Assembly: GCF_004310285.1 (NCBI RefSeq)
Contig: NZ_SISF01000023.1
Coordinates: 372,001 to 436,000, forward strand
Length of the DNA stretch: 64,000 nt
Direction of reading: 5' to 3'
Source of the DNA: Agrobacterium cavarae
GTDB taxonomy: Bacteria > Pseudomonadota > Alphaproteobacteria > Rhizobiales > Rhizobiaceae
Shown here piece by piece: positions 8,410 through 16,903 of this stretch. The first letter of the stretch is position 1. Each line of letters starts with the position of its first letter. The position numbers were made by a program, and so were the translations under genes. The notes under the pieces are model-generated. The model was not told the origin of the DNA and did not search any database. It saw only the letters and a program-made list of their open reading frames with translations.

Positions 8410-8643
8410 ATGACACCGCTTATGGACGATGATCACGATGAAACCCTGCAAAAGCCGCTGGCATCCGGGCAAACTGGACCCGGCGAAAAGGCAAAGCAGC
8501 GAGAGGCGGAACGCAAGGCGCGGGCTGCAAAGAAGCTGCGTGAAAACCTTGCTCGCCGCAAACAGCAGTTGCGCGCCCGCCGTGCAGGTGACGAAGACGA
8601 TACAATCGGACTTCCTGCCGCAAAAACGAACGAATCGTGCTGA
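8410..8643 (+). CDS. Small charged hypothetical protein upstream of murA
   Basis: A 77-residue frame; a second ATG at 8422 gives MDDDHDETLQK and may be the true start. The middle is a strongly basic, alanine-rich helix (GEKAKQREAERKARAAKKLRENLARRKQQLRARR), predicted as a long charged coil, followed by an acidic patch. It reads toward murA, and base composition returns to that of the core genome. Small proteins of this kind sit before murA in related genomes to my recollection. Function is unknown. Confidence 0.6.
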   Translation: MTPLMDDDHDETLQKPLASGQTGPGEKAKQREAERKARAAKKLRENLARRKQQLRARRAGDEDDTIGLPAAKTNESC

Positions 8644-8818
8644 CAACAACAGACCGGGGAAATTGAAACGGACAGGGGTTTCATCTTTCGCGTCGACTCT
8701 TGTCTGAGTGGGCGGCATCAACTCTTTTTCAGCTGTGCTGCCGTTTGTCGGCAGGCCGGCACCAACACATGCCTCGACGGCATCAAGGAAAGGCGAGCGC
8801 GAAGCTCGTAAGGGACGA

Positions 8819-10111
8819 ATGGATCGCATCAGAATCACAGGTGGGAACGAGCTGAACGGCATCATCCCTATTTCCGGCGCCAAGAATGCAGCACTGCCGC
8901 TGATGATCGCATCGCTGATGACCAGCGATACGCTGACGCTGGAAAACGTGCCGCATCTGGCAGACGTGGAACAGTTGATCCGTATTCTCGGCAACCACGG
9001 CGTCGACATCTCGGTCAATGGCCGTCGTGAAAGCCAGGGCGAAAGCTATTCCCGCACCGTGCATTTCACCTGCCGGACGATCGTCGATACGACCGCTCCT
9101 TACGAGCTGGTCTCCAAGATGCGTGCAAGCTTCTGGGTCATCGGCCCGCTTCTTGCCCGTGAGGGCAGGGCGCGCGTTTCGCTGCCCGGTGGCTGCGCCA
9201 TCGGCACACGTCCCGTCGACCTCTTTATCGAAGGACTGGAGGCGCTAGGCGCAACCATGGAAATCGATGGCGGATACATCAACGCGACAGCGCCTGCCGG
9301 CGGTCTGATCGGCGCCACCTACACCTTCCCGAAAGTCTCCGTTGGCGCAACGCATGTGATGCTGATGGCGGCAACGCTCGCCCGCGGCACGACGATCATT
9401 CACAACGCGGCTCGTGAGCCCGAAGTTGTTGACCTTGCCCAGTGCCTGAGTGCCATGGGTGCGAAGATCGAAGGTGCCGGCACCTCGACCATTACCATTG
9501 AAGGTGTGACGTCACTCTCCGGCGCCCGTCACCGGGTCCTTCCCGATCGTATCGAAACGGGCACCTATGCCATGGCGGTTGCGATGACGGGTGGCGACGT
9601 TCTTCTGGAAGGCACGCGCGCATCGCTGCTGGACAACGCCATCGATACGTTGCGGCTTGCCGGCGCAACCATCACCGAAACGGAGAGTGGCCTGCGCGTC
9701 GTGCGCAACGGCAACGGCATCCGCCCGGTCGATGTCGTTACCGAACCCTTCCCCGGTTTCCCGACGGACTTGCAGGCGCAGTTCATGGCACTGATGACGC
9801 GTGCCGATGGCGTTTCGCACATCACCGAAACCATCTTTGAAAACCGCTTCATGCACGTTCAGGAACTTGCCCGCCTCGGCGCCAAGATTTCTCTGTCAGG
9901 CCAGATGGCGCGTATCGAAGGCGTCTCCCGCTTGCGCGGTGCGCCTGTGATGGCGACCGACCTTCGCGCCTCCGTCTCGCTGGTCATTGCTGGACTGGTG
10001 GCTGAGGGCGAAACCATGGTGTCGCGCGTCTATCACCTGGATCGCGGCTTTGAGCGTCTCGAAGAAAAGCTGAACCGCTGCGGCGCGAAAGTCGAGCGCG
10101 TTAGCGATTGA
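8819..10111 (+). CDS. murA: UDP-N-acetylglucosamine 1-carboxyvinyltransferase
   Basis: MurA transfers enolpyruvate from phosphoenolpyruvate to UDP-GlcNAc, the first committed step of peptidoglycan synthesis in the cytoplasm. The ATG at 8819 (MDRIRITGG) is chosen although the frame stays open further upstream, because family members begin here and AGGGACGA precedes it. This gives the normal 430 residues. The PEP/substrate motif [10 protein letters not shown] carries the conserved lysine (K22), and the loop [15 protein letters not shown] carries the catalytic cysteine (C126), which is also the target of fosfomycin. The protein looks complete and functional. It is the first clear core gene after the tRNA-linked island. 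Confidence 0.97.
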   Translation: MDRIRITGGNELNGIIPISGAKNAALPLMIASLMTSDTLTLENVPHLADVEQLIRILGNHGVDISVNGRRESQGESYSRTVHFTCRTIVDTTAPYELVSKMRASFWVIGPLLAREGRARVSLPGGCAIGTRPVDLFIEGLEALGATMEIDGGYINATAPAGGLIGATYTFPKVSVGATHVMLMAATLARGTTIIHNAAREPEVVDLAQCLSAMGAKIEGAGTSTITIEGVTSLSGARHRVLPDRIETGTYAMAVAMTGGDVLLEGTRASLLDNAIDTLRLAGATITETESGLRVVRNGNGIRPVDVVTEPFPGFPTDLQAQFMALMTRADGVSHITETIFENRFMHVQELARLGAKISLSGQMARIEGVSRLRGAPVMATDLRASVSLVIAGLVAEGETMVSRVYHLDRGFERLEEKLNRCGAKVERVSD

Positions 10112-10136
10112 TCCTTGATCGCCGATTCTCGATGAG

Positions 10137-10165
10137 GGGGCCGTGTCCGTTGAAGAACCGGCCCC
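10137..10165 (+). terminator. G/C-rich hairpin after murA
   Basis: GGGGCCG (10137-10143) pairs with CGGCCCC (10159-10165) around a 15-base loop, 25 bases after the murA stop. There is no T-run, so it may be a weak terminator or only a stabilising 3' structure. Confidence 0.35.
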
Positions 10166-10289
10166 GACTGCCTATCTCCAGATCAACCACTTGAACGACG
10201 ACGCAAATGCCGCGTGCGGCACGCGTCGTGTTTCACACATGTTGAACGCGAGATAGCGGACCTGTCCGCGAGATGAGGACCAAGAGACG

Positions 10290-10727
10290 ATGAGCGGCCT
10301 TAAACTCATGGCGCTGGATGGCGAAGACCTTGCCATCATTTCTACCCACATGCAGGACAGTGTCTTCAAGTTGAAAGACGTGTCCTTCGAACCTCGGCCC
10401 GGCCAATTCGTTCTCTCTGCCAACCGGTTTGTCTGGGAACACGGCGCCAAGAAGAACCATCCGCCAGAACGCTGCCGCTCTGCTTTGGTTCTCAAACGCG
10501 TGTCGGCCGTCCGCTCCAGCGGCATAAACCGCACCGACAAGGAGCAGGTTCACTCCCTTCTCGCCATCCGCTTCATCCAGAAGGGAGAGGGTCCCGATGG
10601 AACGATCGAGCTGACGCTGTCAGGCGGCGGCGCGATCGCGCTCGACGTGGAATGCATCGAGGCGCAATTGACGGATCTCAGCGGTGCGTGGGAAACCGAA
10701 TCCCGCCCCTTCCATCCGGCAGACTAA
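10290..10727 (+). CDS. DUF2948 family protein
   Basis: A 145-residue protein starting MSGLKLMALDGEDLAIISTHMQDSV, with the conserved opening of DUF2948, then FVLSANRFVWE, ALVLKRVSAV and LLAIRF, and a C-terminal DVECIEAQLTDLS. The family is restricted largely to alphaproteobacteria and often lies directly before hisD, as it does here. No biochemical role is established to my knowledge. There is no membrane segment or signal, so it is probably cytoplasmic. The GAGACG before the ATG is a modest ribosome-binding site. Confidence 0.88.
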   Translation: MSGLKLMALDGEDLAIISTHMQDSVFKLKDVSFEPRPGQFVLSANRFVWEHGAKKNHPPERCRSALVLKRVSAVRSSGINRTDKEQVHSLLAIRFIQKGEGPDGTIELTLSGGGAIALDVECIEAQLTDLSGAWETESRPFHPAD

Positions 10728-10871
10728 ATCTTGAGCTGACGAAGCGGGCAGGGAATTGCCTTGCCCGCATGTTTCGATTTATGCCACATACCCATGTGCC
10801 GTCTCATCGTTGAGGCTGCAGAGAATTTCGCCTCGCATGCATCGCGAGGCTCTCGAAAAGGGTGACGTGAA

Positions 10872-12170
10872 GTGGCAATCTGGCTGGAGCAATCCTCTTC
10901 TGATTTCGAACAGGCTTTCGCCGCGTTCCTGACGACGAAGCGCGAGGTTTCGGAAGATGTGAACGCTGTCGTTCGTGATATCATCGAAGATGTTCGAAAG
11001 CGTGGCGATGAGGCGCTGGCCCATTACTCGCTGAAGTTCGACGGGCTGGATTTCTCGAAAATCTCGATGCGTGTCACGGAAGCGGAAATCCACGCCGCCC
11101 TTGCCGAAGTCGATCCTGCCGTCCTCGATGCTTTGAAGTTTGCAGCCCAGCGCATCGAAAAGCACCATGCGCGGCAGATGCCGAAAGATGATATCTACGA
11201 AGACGATATCGGGGTCGGCCTCGGCTCCAGATGGACGGCGATCGAGGCTGTCGGTCTTTACGTTCCAGGTGGCACGGCAAGCTATCCAAGCTCGGTGCTG
11301 ATGAATGCCGTCCCGGCCAAGGTCGCAGGCGTCGAACGCATCGTCATGGTCGTTCCGGCCAATGCCGGCAAGATCAATCCTGCGGTGCTGGCGGCAGCGC
11401 GCGTCGCAGGCGTTGAGGAAATCTACCGCATCGGTGGCGCACAGGCCATCGCAGCGCTTGCCTACGGCACTCAGACCATTGCACCCGTCGCCAAGATCGT
11501 CGGACCGGGCAACGCCTATGTGGCTGCGGCCAAGCGCCATGTGTTCGGCACGGTTGGCATCGACATGATTGCCGGACCGTCCGAAGTCTTGGTGATTGCC
11601 GACAAACATAACGATCCGGATTGGCTCGCGGCCGATCTTCTGGCGCAGGCCGAACATGATCCGGGCGCGCAATCCATTCTCATCACCGATGATGCGGAGC
11701 TGGGCCGCGCTGTCGAAAAGGCTGTCGAGCGCCAACTGAAGCAGCTTTCCCGTTCGCAGACCGCCACTGCCAGCTGGCGCGATTTCGGCGCGATTATCCT
11801 GGTGGATGATCTTGCCGCCTCGATCCCGCTTGCCAACCGCATCGCCGCTGAACATCTGGAGCTTGCGGTCGATGACCCCGATGCGCTGATGGCGGGCATT
11901 CGCAATGCGGGCGCCATCTTCGTCGGCCGCCATACGCCTGAAGTGATCGGCGACTATGTCGGAGGATCGAACCACGTCTTGCCCACCGCCCGCTCCGCAC
12001 GTTTCTCGTCCGGTCTTTCGGTCCTGGATTTCGTCAAGCGCACGTCGATCCTGAGACTCGGCCCGGATCAGCTGCGTCAGCTCGCACCCGCTGCCATCAC
12101 GCTTGCCAATTCCGAAGGGCTCGATGCGCATGCGCGATCCGTCGGCATTCGCCTCAATCCGGAAGGGTAG
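10872..12170 (+). CDS. hisD: Histidinol dehydrogenase
   Basis: HisD oxidises L-histidinol to L-histidine in two NAD-dependent steps, ending histidine biosynthesis. At 432 residues it has family length. Recognisable elements are the Zn-site region LLAQAEHDPGAQ, the catalytic AAEHLELAVDDP, and GGSNHVLPTARSARFSSGLSV. Translation starts at a GTG (VAIWLEQSSSDFEQAF) in the usual place. The stop is three bases before the UPF0262 gene, so hisD, UPF0262 and the phosphatase-like gene probably share a transcript. The other his genes are not in the window. Confidence 0.97.
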   Translation: MAIWLEQSSSDFEQAFAAFLTTKREVSEDVNAVVRDIIEDVRKRGDEALAHYSLKFDGLDFSKISMRVTEAEIHAALAEVDPAVLDALKFAAQRIEKHHARQMPKDDIYEDDIGVGLGSRWTAIEAVGLYVPGGTASYPSSVLMNAVPAKVAGVERIVMVVPANAGKINPAVLAAARVAGVEEIYRIGGAQAIAALAYGTQTIAPVAKIVGPGNAYVAAAKRHVFGTVGIDMIAGPSEVLVIADKHNDPDWLAADLLAQAEHDPGAQSILITDDAELGRAVEKAVERQLKQLSRSQTATASWRDFGAIILVDDLAASIPLANRIAAEHLELAVDDPDALMAGIRNAGAIFVGRHTPEVIGDYVGGSNHVLPTARSARFSSGLSVLDFVKRTSILRLGPDQLRQLAPAAITLANSEGLDAHARSVGIRLNPEG

Positions 12171-12173
12171 CAG

Positions 12174-12647
12174 ATGGCGGCAGGCGACTTCAGACTCTGC
12201 GACGTGGTGCTGGATGAGAGTATCGGCCGGTCCACGCCTGATGTGGAGCATGAGCGCGCCGTCGCGATCTTCGATCTGATCGAGGAAAACAGCTTTGAGC
12301 CCATTGGGCATGTGGGCGGACCGTACCGGCTGAACATCTCGCTGGTGGATGCAAAGCTCGTCTTCTCCATCACCACGGAGGAGGGGACAGATGTGGCCAC
12401 GCACATTCTGTCGCTCACGCCCTTCCGCCGCATCATCAAGGATTACTTCCTGATCTGCGAGAGCTACTACGAAGCGATCCGGTCTTCGACGCCCAGCCAG
12501 ATCGAGGCGATCGATATGGGCAGGCGCGGTATCCACAATGATGGATCGCAAACGCTGATGGATCGTCTTTCGGGCAAGATCAAGATGGACTTTGATACCG
12601 CACGCCGCCTCTTTACCCTCGTCTGTGTCCTTTATTGGCGAGGCTAG
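12174..12647 (+). CDS. UPF0262 family protein
   Basis: A 157-residue protein that matches the UPF0262 family ([23 protein letters not shown]..., then [12 protein letters not shown] and [14 protein letters not shown]). The family is conserved in Rhizobiales, nearly always immediately after hisD, and its function is unknown. It starts three bases after the hisD stop, and its own stop is two bases before the next ATG, indicating translational coupling in one operon. Confidence 0.9.
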   Translation: MAAGDFRLCDVVLDESIGRSTPDVEHERAVAIFDLIEENSFEPIGHVGGPYRLNISLVDAKLVFSITTEEGTDVATHILSLTPFRRIIKDYFLICESYYEAIRSSTPSQIEAIDMGRRGIHNDGSQTLMDRLSGKIKMDFDTARRLFTLVCVLYWRG

Positions 12648-12649
12648 GC

Positions 12650-13129
12650 ATGGAAGGTCCGGCCGCTCCAGACTTGAAAGACAAGGCCCCGCGCGCCATA
12701 TTATTCATGTGCGGCATGAACTCCATCCGTTCTCCCATGGCAGAGGTCATCGCCAAGCAGATCGTCGCTCCCGGCATCTATATCCAGTCCGCAGGCGTCA
12801 GGGCAGGCGATCGCGATCCCTTCGTCGATGCGGTTCTGGACGAAGCCGGCCTGACGCTTGGCAAGCACAAACCGCGCACCATGGATGAGATCGAGGACGA
12901 TTTCTTCGATCTGATCATTACATTGACGCCAGAGGCCCATCACGCCGCACTCGAGTTGACGCGGTATAACGCGCTTGACGTCGTCTACTGGCCAACCATG
13001 GATCCGACGGTGGAAACCGGCTCCAGAGAACAGAGGCTGGAAGCCTATCGCGAGGTTCGCGATCACCTGAAAAAGCTCATTTCCGAGCGCCTGCCGCAAC
13101 GCGCGCAGCCATTTTCGGAAACGCTTTAA
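12650..13129 (+). CDS. Low-molecular-weight phosphotyrosine-phosphatase-like protein
   Basis: A 159-residue protein with the phosphatase P-loop C-x5-R near its N-terminus: ILFMCGMNSIRSPMAE (C21, R27). It then follows the LMW-PTP / arsenate-reductase fold (IQSAGVRAGDRDPFVDAVLDEAGL, then DLIITLTPEAHHAAL and YWPTMDPT). The P-loop asparagine and serine are present, so catalysis is plausible. The substrate is not known. The ATG at 12650 is preferred to the upstream TTG at 12635, which would overlap the UPF0262 gene. It is the last gene of the hisD transcript unit; infA follows after 107 bases. Confidence 0.85.
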   Translation: MEGPAAPDLKDKAPRAILFMCGMNSIRSPMAEVIAKQIVAPGIYIQSAGVRAGDRDPFVDAVLDEAGLTLGKHKPRTMDEIEDDFFDLIITLTPEAHHAALELTRYNALDVVYWPTMDPTVETGSREQRLEAYREVRDHLKKLISERLPQRAQPFSETL

Positions 13130-13236
13130 AGCGGACGACAATTTAGGTTCACAAATGTGCGGCGATTGTGTAGTTTCCGCGCAATTTTCCCGGGCACTTT
13201 ACGCCTGGCATCATCAACAGGAAGAAACAAACCTAT

Positions 13237-13455
13237 ATGACAAAAGAAGAAGTCCTTGAATTCCCGGGCGTCGTGACCGAACTCCTGCCCAATGCGACGT
13301 TCCGTGTGAAGCTGGAAAACGAGCATGAGATCATTGCTCACACGGCAGGACGCATGCGCAAGAACCGTATCCGCGTTCTCGCTGGCGACAAGGTCCTGGT
13401 CGAAATGACCCCTTACGACCTCACCAAAGGCCGCATCACCTACCGTTTCAAGTAA
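13237..13455 (+). CDS. infA: Translation initiation factor IF-1
   Basis: A complete 72-residue IF-1, a single OB-fold domain that binds the ribosomal A site during initiation. Conserved stretches [40 protein letters not shown] and [13 protein letters not shown] are all present. The AGGAAG upstream of the ATG is a good ribosome-binding site. The 107-base leader is A/T-rich and probably contains its own promoter. maf follows after 30 bases. Confidence 0.97.
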   Translation: MTKEEVLEFPGVVTELLPNATFRVKLENEHEIIAHTAGRMRKNRIRVLAGDKVLVEMTPYDLTKGRITYRFK

Positions 13456-13485
13456 TCGCCCGATAGATCGGACGGCTGGCAGAGC

Positions 13486-14109
13486 ATGACAGACCCAAAA
13501 CAAAAGCTGATTCTGGCTTCCGGATCGCCACGCCGTCTAGAGCTCCTGCATCAGGTGGGTATCGAACCCACGCGCCTGATGCCGATGGACATCGACGAAA
13601 CACCCGCACGCCTTGAACATCCCCGCACACTCTGCCGCCGCCTGTCTTTGCAGAAGGCACAGGCCGCTCACAAAGCGGTCAAGGGCGAACTGGCCTGGCG
13701 GGATGCCTATATTCTCGGTTCCGATACGGTGGTCGCCGTCGGTCGCAGGATCGTTGGCAAGGCCGAATATATCGAGGACGCTTCGGCGGCGCTCCATCTC
13801 CTCTCCGGCAGAAGCCATTGGGTCTATACGGGCATCTGCCTGATCACGCCGAACGGCAAGGTGCGTCAGAAGGTGGCCGAAACCAAGGTCCGCTTCAAGC
13901 GTTTGTCGCAGTTCGAAATTGAAAACTACATCGCGTCCGGCCAATGGCGCGGCAAGGCGGGCGCCTACGCCATCCAGGGTATCGCCGGCTGCTTCGTCCA
14001 GAAGCTGACGGGCTCCTACACCAATGTGGTGGGATTGCCGCTTTACGAAACGGCCGCACTCCTGGCGGGCGAAGGCTTCGAAGTCACGTCGGGCTGGCAG
14101 GAAGGCTGA
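13486..14109 (+). CDS. maf: Maf-family nucleoside triphosphate pyrophosphatase
   Basis: Maf proteins hydrolyse non-canonical or surplus nucleoside triphosphates (dTTP/UTP or m7GTP, depending on subgroup) to the monophosphate. The 207-residue product has the diagnostic [14 protein letters not shown] at residues 8-21 and the catalytic aspartate in YILGSDTVV, then YTGICL and [13 protein letters not shown]. Subgroup cannot be fixed safely by eye. It is co-directional with infA and yacG, and the yacG start is five bases after its stop. Confidence 0.93.
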   Translation: MTDPKQKLILASGSPRRLELLHQVGIEPTRLMPMDIDETPARLEHPRTLCRRLSLQKAQAAHKAVKGELAWRDAYILGSDTVVAVGRRIVGKAEYIEDASAALHLLSGRSHWVYTGICLITPNGKVRQKVAETKVRFKRLSQFEIENYIASGQWRGKAGAYAIQGIAGCFVQKLTGSYTNVVGLPLYETAALLAGEGFEVTSGWQEG

Positions 14110-14114
14110 GAAGC

Positions 14115-14330
14115 ATGACGTCCGATCCCAAAGTTACGCCTCTTCGCAAGGCACAGCCATGCCCCGAATGCGGCAGGCCCTCGACCCGCGAAGATTATCC
14201 ATTCTGTTCCGATCGCTGCCGGTCGCTTGATCTATCCCGTTGGCTGAACGGCTCCTATGCCATTCCCGTTGCCGATGACGAAGAGCTTGCGGACAACCAG
14301 CGCCGCACGGATAACGACAGCGATTATTGA
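14115..14330 (+). CDS. yacG: DNA gyrase inhibitor YacG (zinc-binding)
   Basis: A 71-residue protein with a four-cysteine zinc site: CPEC (C16, C19) and CSDRC (C31, C35), followed by [13 protein letters not shown], the YacG signature. In E. coli YacG binds GyrB and inhibits supercoiling. The ATG at 14115, five bases after the maf stop, gives the normal length; the longer open frame upstream overlaps maf in another phase and is ignored. It ends the infA-maf-yacG group. Confidence 0.93.
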   Translation: MTSDPKVTPLRKAQPCPECGRPSTREDYPFCSDRCRSLDLSRWLNGSYAIPVADDEELADNQRRTDNDSDY

Positions 14331-14340
14331 GCGTGGCTTC

Positions 14341-14356
14341 GGCTGCTATCGCAGCC
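14341..14356 (+). terminator. Hairpin between convergent yacG and DUF1217 gene
   Basis: GGCTGC (14341-14346), loop TATC, GCAGCC (14351-14356), followed by GCTTTCGCTTT. It lies 10 bases after the yacG stop, in the gap between two convergent genes. Confidence 0.55.
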
Positions 14357-14407
14357 GCTTTCGCTTTGCGAGGGGCGCTGACGCAACGCGAGTTCAGCCG
14401 GACCCTA

Positions 14408-16588
14408 TCAACCCGCTCTGAGCTGAGCGACCGCCAGAAGCGTATCCGCACTGATGGAGGCCGACCGTCCCAGGAGGCTGAGCGACGTTGAGGTCGGACC
14501 GTTCTTCTGCGTATCGTAAAGCGCGGTGAATCGTTTGACGATCTTGTCGACATAGTCCGGATCGCCGAGCTTCCCAACATCGATGTATTTCTTCACCAGA
14601 TCGGCTTGCTTGGCCACGTCGATATTGCCAATGGCAGTCGGCAGATTGTAGGCGGTCTTGAAAAAGGTGAAGAGCGCCTTGTCGCTGATGATGGAGTAGG
14701 GGCTCGTAATTTCCGGTGCCTTGCGCTTGAAGTACAGCGCCAGGCGGACGCCGTCATTCTGCTCGCCCTGCTGCACTTCCAGTGTCTGCTGCAGATACTG
14801 GTTGGTCGTCTCCAAAATCGCGCCGCGCTGCTGAACGCCTTCGGCCGCCGTTGCATCCAGCTGTCCCTTGGCGCTGAAATTGAAGGACGCGACGATTTCT
14901 GCAAACTTGCCGTTGCTCTGTGTGTTGACGAAGCTTTTCGGATCGGAAAGGTCCGACTTGAACATCCTGCGCAGATCGGTGGTTGTGACCTCTTTCGGGT
15001 CGAGACCATTGGCTTCCAGCACGAATTTGGTCAGTCGGCTATCCGCCAGGAATTGATCGGCGGTTTTGATCCCTGCGATCGTCGAGGCGTAGTAGGCGAT
15101 TTCCTTGTCCGCGGCCTTGGATGCATTCTCCTTGGCGGTGCCGGTCAAAGCGCGGAGCTTTACGGCCTTATAATCGGCAGTCACCTGGGCCACCATGCGC
15201 TGCGACTGCGCGGTCAATGGTGCTTCAGTTCCCCCATCGGCGGTGAAATTGAAGGCCTTGACGAGGTTGACATAGCGGTCGTCGTCCAGCCTGTTGACGT
15301 AGCTTTTCTTATCGGTCACGTCGCTTGAGAGGATTTTCTTGAGTTCGGACTTGGAGACCTCATCCGGATTGATGCCGAAGGCGCGTAAAGCCACGTCCCA
15401 GACTTCGCTGACCTCGTCATTCTTCTTGTCGTCGTCTTTCTTGTTGGAGACGAAGAAGTCGTCCAGCTTCGTCATCTTGGCGATGCGGGTCTCGTAATTG
15501 GTGACCGCATCCGCGATCTTCTTGTCCGCGTCCTTCCTGAATTCCGCCGTATACTGCTTTGCTACCGCCGACATCTGTGCGGGCGTCTGCGCGCTCGTGC
15601 CGGCAGGAAGAGTCCCGTCGCTGGAAAACTCGAAGGCGTCGAGCAGCTTGGTGTTGCCGTATGTCTGAGCGAAGTTTTGGCTATACATCAGGCTCGCCAC
15701 GCTGCTTGCAAGCATGGTGGGGTTAAGGCCGAAAGCCGTTTTGACATAAGCGACGAGACGGCTGTCCTTGACGAGATCCTGCGCGCTCTGGACCTGGGGA
15801 ACATGCTTGTCCCAGTAGCGCTGATTGGCATCCAGCAATGTGGCTGACGGATAGGTCGACATGCTGGCAACGTAATCGAGCTTCAGATCTTCCGTCTGGT
15901 CGGCGGTCTGTGCCTGGCCGTTGACCGTGCCGTCCGCATTAAAATTGAAGAACCCCGTGAGCTTTTTCCAGGCAGGATTTTTCGCCTGGTTGGCAACGCT
16001 GTCGGGATCGGCAAGATCGCTTGTCAGCACCTGTTTCAGATAGGCCTTGGAGGTGAAGGTCGTATCGAGCCCGGCCGAATCCAGAACATAGGTGCGAAGC
16101 CGCGTGTTGTTGACCAGATCGTCGACATTGGTGATCGCGCCGATCTTCGAGGCGAAATACGCAGCCTCGGTCTTGATATTGGTCTCTTCGGTCTGGAAGG
16201 AGGCCTTGTAGGCATCGGTCGTGCTATCGGCCTGCGCCGTGCTCTGCGCCACCTTGGCGTCGCCCTTGAAGTTGAAGGCCTGGGCCATTTGAAGGTAGCG
16301 CTTGTCGGTCAGCGTATTGGCAAAGCTCTTGCTGTCGCTGAGATCGCTGTCCAGCACCTTGCGCATGAAGGCCTTGCCATAGGTCATTTCCCCAAGACCG
16401 TAGGCCTGCATCGCATAGGAATAGAGACGGTAGTCGCCGAGCAAGTCGTCGACGGTCTTCACCTTGCCGATATTGGCTTCGTAATATTCGGTATCGCGCT
16501 TCACCGGAGCCTGGCTCTCGACCTTGGAGAGAGAGGCCTTCATATCCCGATTGACGGTGAGATAACTGCTGTATGTCGACAGAACCAT
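14408..16588 (-). CDS. Flagellar-locus protein with six DUF1217 repeats
   Basis: A 726-residue protein built from about six copies of the DUF1217 unit at roughly residues 34-107, 143-216, 257-321, 363-448, 497-571 and 615-695. Each copy has the order Y(Y/F)...I..(I/V)..(V/A)DD(L/F)..(D/N).RL..(Y/F)..(A/E)(F/Y)GL, then a (K/R)(V/I)L.SD(L/V)(S/A)D..S(F/Y)(V/A)N stretch, and ends in a F(N/E)F triplet. DUF1217 proteins are encoded within alphaproteobacterial flagellar clusters. Their role is not settled, though they are presumed exported flagellar structural or assembly proteins. There is no N-terminal signal peptide, and the start (MVLSTYSSYLTV) resembles flagellar export substrates. It is divergent from flhA. 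Confidence 0.85.
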   Translation of the reverse strand: MVLSTYSSYLTVNRDMKASLSKVESQAPVKRDTEYYEANIGKVKTVDDLLGDYRLYSYAMQAYGLGEMTYGKAFMRKVLDSDLSDSKSFANTLTDKRYLQMAQAFNFKGDAKVAQSTAQADSTTDAYKASFQTEETNIKTEAAYFASKIGAITNVDDLVNNTRLRTYVLDSAGLDTTFTSKAYLKQVLTSDLADPDSVANQAKNPAWKKLTGFFNFNADGTVNGQAQTADQTEDLKLDYVASMSTYPSATLLDANQRYWDKHVPQVQSAQDLVKDSRLVAYVKTAFGLNPTMLASSVASLMYSQNFAQTYGNTKLLDAFEFSSDGTLPAGTSAQTPAQMSAVAKQYTAEFRKDADKKIADAVTNYETRIAKMTKLDDFFVSNKKDDDKKNDEVSEVWDVALRAFGINPDEVSKSELKKILSSDVTDKKSYVNRLDDDRYVNLVKAFNFTADGGTEAPLTAQSQRMVAQVTADYKAVKLRALTGTAKENASKAADKEIAYYASTIAGIKTADQFLADSRLTKFVLEANGLDPKEVTTTDLRRMFKSDLSDPKSFVNTQSNGKFAEIVASFNFSAKGQLDATAAEGVQQRGAILETTNQYLQQTLEVQQGEQNDGVRLALYFKRKAPEITSPYSIISDKALFTFFKTAYNLPTAIGNIDVAKQADLVKKYIDVGKLGDPDYVDKIVKRFTALYDTQKNGPTSTSLSLLGRSASISADTLLAVAQLRAG

Positions 16589-16903
16589 GACGAGCCCTAG
16601 TTCGTTGAAGACCCTTCATGGTCGACGGATACGCGGTCATGGCGCAAATGTTGAACTCGATCATATTACAAGATGACGGTTGACCAAAGCTAAAAATCCA
16701 TTTCAGCCCATTGAAATGCGGAAATTGCGGGCTTTTTGCACCTTGCCGGGTCTCGCGCCCATTGCTCGCCCTGTCTCCATTCTCGCGCAAGCTTGACCCA
16801 TTAAGCCTCGGTCGTTGATCTGCGTCCAACGGGTCGGCAAGGCCTTTTCATGATGGAAAGGGTCCGGACGTCCTGCCGGTTCTCATGATGAGATGGAGTT
16901 AGA
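16589..16903. promoter_or_regulatory. Divergent promoter region, DUF1217 gene / flhA
   Basis: 315 bases between the divergent starts. The stretch TTGAACTCGATCATATTACAAG near 16652-16673 is A/T-rich and promoter-like. The sequence nearest flhA contains ATGATGGAAAGGGTCCGG and a GATGGAG before the flhA ATG. No open frame is convincing, and I could not identify a specific flagellar-regulator site. Confidence 0.35.

Noticed and set aside
8708..8818. Upstream extension of murA by 37 codons
   Set aside because: Family members start at MDRIRITGG (8819), and the extension has no conserved content.
10779..12551. 590-codon minus-strand frame opposite hisD
   Set aside because: A shadow of hisD and the UPF0262 gene in high-G/C DNA; it has no ribosome-binding site or family features.
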